A stretch of DNA of 64,000 bases, taken from NCBI RefSeq assembly GCF_010499455.1, contig NZ_JAAGOH010000001.1, forward strand, positions 310,001-374,000. The letters are read 5' to 3'. Of this stretch, positions 1 through 6,898 are shown in pieces. This stretch comes from Ideonella livida (GTDB taxonomy: Bacteria > Pseudomonadota > Gammaproteobacteria > Burkholderiales > Burkholderiaceae_C). The notes below the pieces were generated by a model that was not told where the DNA came from, did no database searches, and worked only from the letters and a program-made list of their open reading frames with translations. The translations under genes and the position numbers were made by a program. Position 1 is the stretch's first letter. Each line of letters begins with the position of its first letter.

Positions 1-706
1 TGTAGGTCTGGATCAGGCCCAGGTTGAGCGAGAGGGTGCGCGTCACCGACACGGTCAGGCCCGCGTTGAGCTTGGCCTGCGTGTTCTTGGTGCCCGACAC
101 CGCCGGGTAGGCCTCCAGCCGCTGGTTGAACGACACGGTCTCGGTCAGCTGGTGCGCGGAGTTCTCGCCCACGATCACGCTGGTGGTGGCAAAGGAGGAC
201 TGCAGGCGCCCGTCGATGAGCTGCTGCTGCCCATAGCGCGCGAGCGTCCGGCTGGCACCGCCGTAGACGTCGAAGGTGTGCTGCGGCGTCTTCACCCAGT
301 GGTGGCCCAGGCCGGTACCCACCAGGGTGCGCAGCGACAGGTCGGTCACCCGGTCATGCTCGACGCCGAGCTTGGCGAATCCGAACCAGTCGGCCGTGAT
401 GTTGTGGTCGTACTGCCCGTCCAGGGCCCATTTGCCGGCGGTGGTGGTGGAGGTGCCCTCCACCCGGCTCTGGCCTTCGGTGACAGCGCCCACCAGGCTC
501 AGCTTGGTGTCCACGGTCTGGCGGGAGAGGTCCAGATTCAGCAGCAGGTTCTGCGTGCTGGTGTTACCGGTCGTGGTGTTGAGGGACGCCCCGGCTTGTC
601 CCCGCCACAGGCCGTCCTGGGGATCGGCGGCGCGGGCCGGGGGAGCGGTCAAGGCGGGGCTCAGTACGCAGGTGGTGACGATCCAGGCTGCAGGCGCCAA
701 CTTCAT
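1..706 (-). CDS. DUF481 (YdiY-like) outer membrane protein, 3' end outside window
   Basis: About 235 codons are visible, reading leftward off the window edge, so the stop is missing. The protein starts with a signal peptide (hydrophobic stretch to about residue 26, ending A-R-A) and continues with the DUF481 signature, a Gly/Asn/Thr-rich strand (TTTGNTSTQN) followed by alternating beta-strand patterns such as QRLEAYPAV. The family forms outer-membrane barrels related to E. coli YdiY, a salt-induced protein of unknown function. The ATG is preceded by a GAGGAA ribosome binding site. It diverges from the pilus operon and probably has nothing to do with it. The family call rests on sequence pattern only. 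Confidence 0.72.
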   Translation of the reverse strand, partial: MKLAPAAWIVTTCVLSPALTAPPARAADPQDGLWRGQAGASLNTTTGNTSTQNLLLNLDLSRQTVDTKLSLVGAVTEGQSRVEGTSTTTAGKWALDGQYDHNITADWFGFAKLGVEHDRVTDLSLRTLVGTGLGHHWVKTPQHTFDVYGGASRTLARYGQQQLIDGRLQSSFATTSVIVGENSAHQLTETVSFNQRLEAYPAVSGTKNTQAKLNAGLTVSVTRTLSLNLGLIQTY

Positions 707-896
707 TCAGGTTCCTCTTCTCGAAAAAAGGGCGCAAGACTAACCGGCTTTGGACAGCCGGCGGCCCGGGCAGCGCCACCCGGCCCGCCGCTGCCCGGAA
801 CAGGGCTGCGGCCACCCCGCTCATCGCCGCATCGGCCGACCCGGCGCTGCCTAGCATCGTGGCCACCCCCACCTTCCTGGCCCGCCAGGGCTTGTC

Positions 897-2636
897 ATGC
901 CCACCGCCCCCGTCCCCAACGCTGCCACCGACGCCGCCACCGGCCGGCCACCCCGCCTGCGCCTGGGCGATGTGCTGGTGCAGCAGAAGCTCATCTCCGA
1001 GCAGCAGCTGCAGCAGGCGCTGGAGGAGGGTCGCCAGAGCGGCAAGCGTCTGGGGCGGCTGCTGATCGAGCGCGGCCAGGTCACCGAGGACGCGGTGGTG
1101 CAGGCCCTGGCCACCCAGCTGCGCATCCCCTTCGTCAACCTGCGCACCTTCCCGCTGCGCAGCGAGACGGTGCGCCTGCTGGCCGAGTCCCCGGCCCGGC
1201 GCCACCGCGCGGTGGTGCTGGAGGACAAGGGCGACCACCTCACGGTGGCCATGGCCGATCCCCTGGACCTCTTCGCCTACGACGAGCTCACCCGCCTGCT
1301 GCGCCGGCCGCTGCAGATGGTGGTGGTGGCCGAGAGCCAGCTGCCCGCCGTGCTGGACCGCCACTACCGGCGCAATGAGGAGATCACCGGCCTGGCCAAG
1401 GCGCTGGAGAAGGACGTGGGCGACGCCCTGGACTTCGGGACCCTGCAGGCCAGCCTGGGCCAGGAGGCCGCACCGGTGGTGCGCCTGCTGCAGTCGCTGT
1501 TCGAGGACGCGGTGCAGGTGGGCGCCTCGGACGTGCACCTGGAGCCGCAAGAGCGCGAGCTGCTCATCCGCAACCGGGTGGACGGGGTGCTGCAGACCCA
1601 GGCCCAGGCCGACAAGCGCATTGCCGCGGCGCTCACCCAGCGCCTGAAGCTCATGGCCAGCCTGGACATCTCCGAGAAGCGCCTGCCGCAGGACGGTCGC
1701 TTCAGCCTGCGGCTGAAGGAGCGCACGCTGGACGTGCGCCTGTCCACCCTGCCCTGCCAGTACGGGGAGAGTGTGGTCATGCGCCTGCTGGGGCAGGACC
1801 AGTCGGTGCGGCGGCTGGGCTCTATCGGCATGCCCGCGGCCATGCTGGAGCGCTTTGACGCCATCATCCACCGCGCCTCGGGCATGGTGCTGGTCACCGG
1901 GCCCACCGGCTCGGGCAAGACCACCACCCTGTACGCCGCCCTGGCCGAGATCGACGCCGACACCCACAAGGTGATCACCGTGGAGGACCCGGTGGAATAC
2001 CGCCTGCCCGGACTGACCCAGGTGCAGGTCAACGACAAGATCGAGCTGAGCTTTGCCCGGGTGCTGCGCGCCTGCCTGCGCCAGGACCCCGACGTGATGC
2101 TGGTGGGCGAGATGCGCGACCCCGAAACGGCCGAGATCGGCCTGCGCGCGGCCATGACCGGGCATATGGTCTTCTCCACCCTGCACACCAAGAGCGCCAT
2201 CAGCACACCCTTCCGGCTGCTGGACATGGGGGTGCCCGGGTTCATGGTGGCCACCTCGCTGCAGGCCGTCATCGCGCAGCGCCTGGTGCGCACGGTCTGC
2301 GCGCACTGCGCCGAGCCCCAGCCCTTGAGCCCGCAGCAGCGGGCCTGGCTGCAGGGCGTGGCCGGGGAGCGTGCCCACGCGCTGCGGCCGCTGCGCGGGC
2401 GCGGCTGCACCGCCTGCAACAGTACCGGCTACCACGGCCGCCAGGGCGTCTACGAGATGCTGGAGATGGACGCCGAGCTGGCCCAGGCCGCCACCCAGGC
2501 CGACCCCACACGCTTCCTGGCAGCGGCCCGGGCCCGCATGGCCGGCCGCACCATGACCGACCACGCCCTGGAGTTGCTGGGCGCCGGCCGCACCAGCGTC
2601 GACCAGGCCATGCGCGTGGCCACTGACCTAGACTGA
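897..2636 (+). CDS. mshE: MSHA pilus assembly ATPase MshE (GspE/PilB family)
   Basis: This 579-residue protein is the cytoplasmic ATPase that powers pilus extension. An N-terminal MshEN domain (about residues 20-85) carries two 24-residue c-di-GMP-type motifs spaced by five residues. The core ATPase has a Walker A (GPTGSGKT, 335-342), a Walker B region near residue 399 (DVMLVGE) and a tetracysteine zinc site (C468, C471, C504, C507), all usual for GspE/PilB proteins. The first MshEN motif deviates at two conserved positions (Lys for Gly, Gly for Gln), while the second is nearly canonical. It is the first gene of a long rightward operon and ends 8 bases before mshG. Assignment to MshE rather than GspE or PilB rests on the neighbouring mshA-Q and mshI-L genes. 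Confidence 0.9.
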   Translation: MPTAPVPNAATDAATGRPPRLRLGDVLVQQKLISEQQLQQALEEGRQSGKRLGRLLIERGQVTEDAVVQALATQLRIPFVNLRTFPLRSETVRLLAESPARRHRAVVLEDKGDHLTVAMADPLDLFAYDELTRLLRRPLQMVVVAESQLPAVLDRHYRRNEEITGLAKALEKDVGDALDFGTLQASLGQEAAPVVRLLQSLFEDAVQVGASDVHLEPQERELLIRNRVDGVLQTQAQADKRIAAALTQRLKLMASLDISEKRLPQDGRFSLRLKERTLDVRLSTLPCQYGESVVMRLLGQDQSVRRLGSIGMPAAMLERFDAIIHRASGMVLVTGPTGSGKTTTLYAALAEIDADTHKVITVEDPVEYRLPGLTQVQVNDKIELSFARVLRACLRQDPDVMLVGEMRDPETAEIGLRAAMTGHMVFSTLHTKSAISTPFRLLDMGVPGFMVATSLQAVIAQRLVRTVCAHCAEPQPLSPQQRAWLQGVAGERAHALRPLRGRGCTACNSTGYHGRQGVYEMLEMDAELAQAATQADPTRFLAAARARMAGRTMTDHALELLGAGRTSVDQAMRVATDLD

Positions 2637-2644
2637 GGCGCGCC

Positions 2645-3880
2645 ATGCCCGCCTACCAATGGAAGGGCCGCAACGCCCGCGGCGAGAAGGTCAGCGGCGA
2701 AGCCGACGCGCCCGACGAGGACAGCCTGGCCGCGCAGCTCATCGCCTCGGGCGTCACCCCGGTGGAGCTGCGGCGCCGCGGCCAGGCCAGCGCCGAGCCA
2801 CGCCCCAGCCTGGCGCAGAGCCTGCTGGCCCAGCGTGTCAACGGCGAGGACGTGCTCATCCTCTCGCGCCAGCTCTTCACCCTGCAGAAGGCCGGCGTGC
2901 CCATGCTGCGCGCCCTGGTGGGCCTGGAGGCCTCGGCGGCCAAACCCGCCCTGGCCGCCCTGCTGGCCGATGTGCGGGCCAGCCTGGACCAGGGACGCGA
3001 CCTCTCGGCCGCCCTGGCCCGCCACCCCGAGGCCTTTGACGCCTTCTATGTGGCCATGGTGCGGGTGGGGGAGATGACCGGCCGGCTCACCGAGGTCTTC
3101 CGGCACCTGGCCGGCCATGTGGAGTTCGAACTGGAGGTGCGCGCCCGCATCCGCCAGGCGCTGCGCTATCCGGCCATGGTGGGCGTGGCCATCCTGGCGG
3201 CGCTGGTCACCATCAACCTCTTCGTGATGCCCACCTTCGCCGACATGTTTGCCAGCATGAAGGCGGAGCTGCCGCCGCTGACCCGGCTTTTGCTGGGCGT
3301 CTCCGACACCATGGTGCGCCACTGGCCGCTGCTGGGCGCGGCCGCAGCCGCCCTGGTCCTGGGCCTGCGCGCGGCACTGGACAGCCCGGCCGGGCGCTAC
3401 CGCTGGGACCGCCTGAAGCTGCGGCTGCCCATCGTCGGGCCCATCGTGCTCAAGGCCACGCTGGCGCGCTTTGCGCGCAGCTTCTCGCTGGCCTCGCGCA
3501 GCGGCGTGCCCGTCAGCCAGGCCATGACGGTGGTGGCCGAGACGGTGGACAACCACTGGGTCGCCGCGCGGGTCGAACAGATGCGCGACGCGGTGGAGCG
3601 CGGCGAGAGCCTGTCGCGGGCGGCCGCCGCCTCGGGCGTCTTCACCCCGGTGGTCATGCAGATGATGGCCGTGGGCGAGGAGACCGGCGCCCTGGACGAG
3701 TTGCTGGACGACATCGCCAGCCTCTACGAGCGCGAGACCGACCATGCCATCAAGGGCCTGTCCAGCGCCATCGAGCCGGTGCTGCTGCTGGTGATCGGCA
3801 CCCTGGTGCTGGTGCTGGCCCTGGGCGTCTTCACCCCCATGTGGAACATGGGCCAGGCCGCCATGGGCCGGCCGCACTGA
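2645..3880 (+). CDS. mshG: MSHA biogenesis inner-membrane platform protein MshG (GspF/PilC family)
   Basis: This 411-residue protein is the polytopic inner-membrane platform that couples the assembly ATPase to pilin polymerisation. It has the N-terminal domain that starts MPAYQWKGRNARGE, two GspF-type helical repeats (about 70-190 and 275-395) and three hydrophobic segments near 175-200, 220-240 and 375-400. The second repeat carries the family pattern of MMAVGEETGALDELL. Length is typical for PilC/MshG. It follows mshE by 8 bases and is read in the same direction, so the two are probably co-translated. Confidence 0.9.
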   Translation: MPAYQWKGRNARGEKVSGEADAPDEDSLAAQLIASGVTPVELRRRGQASAEPRPSLAQSLLAQRVNGEDVLILSRQLFTLQKAGVPMLRALVGLEASAAKPALAALLADVRASLDQGRDLSAALARHPEAFDAFYVAMVRVGEMTGRLTEVFRHLAGHVEFELEVRARIRQALRYPAMVGVAILAALVTINLFVMPTFADMFASMKAELPPLTRLLLGVSDTMVRHWPLLGAAAAALVLGLRAALDSPAGRYRWDRLKLRLPIVGPIVLKATLARFARSFSLASRSGVPVSQAMTVVAETVDNHWVAARVEQMRDAVERGESLSRAAAASGVFTPVVMQMMAVGEETGALDELLDDIASLYERETDHAIKGLSSAIEPVLLLVIGTLVLVLALGVFTPMWNMGQAAMGRPH

Positions 3881-4028
3881 CACGGCGGAGGACCCTATGG
3901 ATCAACACCCCCTCAACCCCGGGCAGCCACCGCCGATAACGGACGGAGTGACCGGCAAACACGTCGCCCCGGTCCCGTCCCCACCGGCCTGAAGGCCGTG
4001 CCACGTGCGCCCAGATGAAAGGTCAACC

Positions 4029-4421
4029 ATGTCTTCCCTGCCTGCCTCCCACCGCGTCCGCCATGCCGGCTTCACCCTGATCGAGCTGGTGATGGTCATC
4101 GTCATCCTGGCCGTGCTGGCCGCGGTGGCGATCCCCAAGTTCGTGGACCTGGGCGCCGACGCCAAGTCCGCCGCCCTGTCCAGCGTGGCCGGCTCGCTGA
4201 CGTCCGCCTCGGCCGTCAACTACGCCGCCCGCAAGGCCAACGGCGCCAACGGTGCGGCCGTGGCCAACTGCTCGGATGTCGCCGGCCTGCTGCAGGGCGG
4301 CATGCCCAGCGGCTACGCCATCACCGCCGCCACGGTGGCGGCCAACGCCACCGTGGCCTGCACCCTCACCCAATCGGCCACCGGCAACACCGCCACCTTC
4401 TCGGCCACCGGCATCAACTGA
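4029..4421 (+). CDS. mshA: MSHA major pilin MshA-like prepilin
   Basis: The 130-residue product is a type IV-like prepilin. After a 15-residue positively charged leader comes the processing site G|FTLIELVMVIVILAVLAAV, with Glu at position +5 of the mature chain and a hydrophobic helix that packs in the pilus core. Two cysteines (in NCSD and VACTL) can form the C-terminal disulfide loop typical of pilins. I chose the ATG at 4029 because AAAGG lies 6-9 bases upstream; an in-frame ATG at 4005 would add eight residues. The cluster has no prepilin peptidase, so processing must use PilD encoded elsewhere. The 148-base gap upstream is the largest within the operon and could hold a separate pilin promoter. 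Confidence 0.85.
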   Translation: MSSLPASHRVRHAGFTLIELVMVIVILAVLAAVAIPKFVDLGADAKSAALSSVAGSLTSASAVNYAARKANGANGAAVANCSDVAGLLQGGMPSGYAITAATVAANATVACTLTQSATGNTATFSATGIN

Positions 4422-4446
4422 CGCGGCCAGGCTCGCCACCCCCACC

Positions 4447-4926
4447 ATGGCCGCCACGCCCCGGGGTGCGGGGAGCCGCCGCCACGGCACCGGCTTCACC
4501 CTGCTGGAGCTGGTCACCGTCCTGGTGATCCTGGGTGCCCTGGCCGTGGTCGCCCTGCCGCGGCTGCCGGACCTGGACGGCTGGCGGCTGCGGGCCTGGG
4601 CCGACAGCCTGGTGGCCGAGGTGCAGACCGCCCGGCGCATGGCCCTGCACCAGCGCCGGCCGCTGACCGCCCGCTTCACGACCACCGGCTACCAGCTCAG
4701 CACCGCCGGCGGCGCGGTGCTGCGCAGCCTGCCCTGCCCCTCCAGCGTGCCCAGCTGCCTGGGCGGTCAGGTGCCCTCCAGCATCACCTTCAATGCGGAC
4801 AACACCGGCGCCGCCCTCACCAGCACCGGCGCGGCGCTGGGCCTGCGGGTGGGGGATTCCAGCGGCGCGGAGGTCCAGCGCCTGACGCTGGAGACCGAAA
4901 CAGGCCTGATTCGCGCGGCTCTTTGA
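4447..4926 (+). CDS. mshC: MshC-like minor prepilin (GspH/FimT type)
   Basis: This 159-residue minor prepilin has a 17-residue basic leader and the cleavage motif G|FTLLELVTVLVILGALA. The C-terminal half is a small beta-rich domain with two cysteines (LPCPSSVPSC), as in GspH/FimT pseudopilins. Minor pilins of this class prime pilus assembly or sit at the tip. The start at 4447 puts the prepilin motif at the usual distance from the N-terminus; the open frame extends further upstream into mshA but that part has shadow-like composition. Naming as MshC is by position after mshA. Confidence 0.75.
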   Translation: MAATPRGAGSRRHGTGFTLLELVTVLVILGALAVVALPRLPDLDGWRLRAWADSLVAEVQTARRMALHQRRPLTARFTTTGYQLSTAGGAVLRSLPCPSSVPSCLGGQVPSSITFNADNTGAALTSTGAALGLRVGDSSGAEVQRLTLETETGLIRAAL

Positions 4927-4982
4927 GGCAACGGGTAGGCGGCGGCTGCCTAGCATGCCCAGCAGGATCCGCCCTGTCCGCC

Positions 4983-5618
4983 ATGCCCAGCCCCGCCGCC
5001 CTCCTCCCTTCAGCCACCGCTGTATTGCCGCATGCGCGCCAGGATCTGGGCGCGTGGCGCCGCCAGGCAGGCCCGGCCCGCCAGCACGGCCTGTCCATGC
5101 TGGAACTGATCCTGTTCATCGTCATCGTCAGCGTCACGCTGGCGGGGGTGGCCGCGGTGATGGGCCTGACCGCCCAGCGCAGTGCCGACCCGCAGGTGCA
5201 GCGCCAGGCCCTGGCCATCGCCGAGTCCCTGCTCGAGGAGATCGAGGGACTGCCCTTCACCTGGTGCGACCCGGACGACCCGCTGGTGGCCACCGTCACC
5301 GCCCTCACCGGCTGCACCACCCTGCCCGAGGCCCTGGGGCCGGAGAGCGGCGAGAGCCGCTTTGGCAGCCTGCGCTTTGACCATGTGAGCGACTTCCACG
5401 GCTACGTGATGAACGGCGTGACCGACCTGGCCGGGGCGCTCATTCCGGAGCTGTCGGCCTACACCGCCCGGGTCAGCGTGGCCCCGGCCAGCCTGGGCAC
5501 CCTTACCGCCGCCAGCGGTGACCTGCTGCGCATCACCGTGCAGGTCAGCGGCCCGGGCGGCATCAGCCTGAGCCTGGAAGGCTACCGGAGCCGCCATGCG
5601 CCCAACACCGCGCTCTGA
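4983..5618 (+). CDS. mshD: MshD-like minor prepilin
   Basis: The product (211 residues from ATG 4983) has a longer leader than its neighbours, then the prepilin motif HG|LSMLELILFIVIVSVTLAG, with Glu at +5 and Leu instead of Phe at +1. The remainder contains the Q-A-L-A-I-A-E-S-L-L-E-E-I helix common in GspI/MshD proteins and a cysteine pair. The start is uncertain: the frame also opens with TTG at 4923, overlapping the end of mshC, but ATG 4983 gives the more reasonable leader. The 3' end overlaps mshO by 23 bases. Confidence 0.7.
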   Translation: MPSPAALLPSATAVLPHARQDLGAWRRQAGPARQHGLSMLELILFIVIVSVTLAGVAAVMGLTAQRSADPQVQRQALAIAESLLEEIEGLPFTWCDPDDPLVATVTALTGCTTLPEALGPESGESRFGSLRFDHVSDFHGYVMNGVTDLAGALIPELSAYTARVSVAPASLGTLTAASGDLLRITVQVSGPGGISLSLEGYRSRHAPNTAL

Positions 5619-6453
5619 ACTGGCAGCCCGCCCGCAGCGGGGCTTCACCCTGCTGGAGGCGGTGATGGTCATTGTGCTGACCGGCATCGTCGCCTCGCTG
5701 GCCGGCCAGTTCATCGTCGCGCCGGTGCAGGCCTACCTGGCCCTGTCGGCCCGCGCCCGGCTGGGCGACATGGCCGACACCGCCCTGCGCGGCATGGGCC
5801 GCGAGCTGCGGGCCGCCCTGCCCAACAGCGTGCGCGTCAGCGCCGACGGGCGCACCGTGGAATTCATTCCGACCACCGCCGGCGCCCGCTACAAGAGCCA
5901 GGGCCTGGGTGCCCTGCTGGACGGCGTGCTCACCCCCACCTTCAGTGTGCTGGGCCCGGGGCTGAACCTGAGCAGCGCCAACCAGCAGCTGGTCTTTCGC
6001 AACCTGGGCGCGGCCGTGCCCGGCCAGGACGCCTACGCCCCCAACGGCACGCTGCTCGAACAGCTCAGCTCCAACCGCCGCCAGGCCCTCAACCTGGCCG
6101 GCCTGACCAGCACCCTGAGCCTGCTCAGCCTGGCCCCCCTGCCCACCGGCACCATCAGCCCGCCCTACCGCGTCTTCGCCGTGCTGCAGCCGGTGAGCTT
6201 CCATTGCGACCTGGCCACCGGCCGCCTGACCCGGCACAGCGCCTACGGCTTCCAGGCCAGCCAGCCGGTGCCACCGGCCGGCACCGCCCATGTGCTGGCC
6301 GAAGGCGTCACCGCCTGCGCCTTCAGCCTCGACCCTGGCCTGCAGGGCAACGCCCTGGTGCAACTGCGCCTGACCCTGGGGGCCAGCGGCGCCCTCTCCG
6401 GCCAGGAAAGCCTCTCCCTCCATCACGCCCTCCATGTGGACAACCTGCCCTGA
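5596..6453 (+). CDS. mshO: MshO-like minor prepilin
   Basis: This is a 285-residue prepilin with leader ARPQRG and mature N-terminus FTLLEAVMVIVLTGIVASLAG. It is larger than the major pilin, with a C-terminal domain of about 240 residues, matching MshO/GspJ-type components that form the tip complex. It overlaps mshD upstream by 23 bases and mshP downstream by 20 bases, which suggests coupled translation and a fixed subunit order. Identification as MshO relies on length, motif and gene order. Confidence 0.78.
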   Translation: MRPTPRSELAARPQRGFTLLEAVMVIVLTGIVASLAGQFIVAPVQAYLALSARARLGDMADTALRGMGRELRAALPNSVRVSADGRTVEFIPTTAGARYKSQGLGALLDGVLTPTFSVLGPGLNLSSANQQLVFRNLGAAVPGQDAYAPNGTLLEQLSSNRRQALNLAGLTSTLSLLSLAPLPTGTISPPYRVFAVLQPVSFHCDLATGRLTRHSAYGFQASQPVPPAGTAHVLAEGVTACAFSLDPGLQGNALVQLRLTLGASGALSGQESLSLHHALHVDNLP

Positions 6454-6898
6454 GCGCGGCCAGGGCTTCACCCTGGTCAGCGCCCTGTTTCTGCTGGTGG
6501 TGCTTTCCGCCCTGGGCGCGGCGATGGCGCGTGTGGCCACCTCGCAGCACCTGGGGGCAGCACTCGAGCTGGATGGCGCGCGCGCGCTGCAAACCGCCCG
6601 CGCCGGTCTGGAATGGGGGACTTGGCAAGTGATGCGCAATCCGGCGCCGCCATCGGCCGCACCGGCCTGCTTTGCCACCACCACACTGAGCCCCGGCGGC
6701 AGCCTCAGCGGCTTGGTGGTCAGCGTGCAGTGCACGCGAACGCCCACCACCGGCACGGTGCTCGATGGCACCACCGGCCTGGTCTTCTTCACCCTGCAGG
6801 CCACCGCCTGCAACCAGCCGGCTGCGGGCGTCTGCCCCAACCCCAACCCCGGCGACACCTATGTGGAGCGCCAGCTCAGCTGGCAGGTGGTGCGATGA
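6434..6898 (+). CDS. mshP: MshP-like pilus component
   Basis: This 154-residue protein has a prepilin-like start G|FTLVSALFLLVVLSALGAA, in which the residue at +5 is Ser instead of the usual Glu, as in GspK/PilX/MshP-type proteins that cap the tip. The C-terminal part has several cysteines (ACFATT, VQCTRT, TACNQ, GVCPN). It overlaps mshO by 20 bases and shares an ATGA junction with mshQ. Family placement is by motif and position. Confidence 0.75.
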   Translation: MWTTCPERGQGFTLVSALFLLVVLSALGAAMARVATSQHLGAALELDGARALQTARAGLEWGTWQVMRNPAPPSAAPACFATTTLSPGGSLSGLVVSVQCTRTPTTGTVLDGTTGLVFFTLQATACNQPAAGVCPNPNPGDTYVERQLSWQVVR

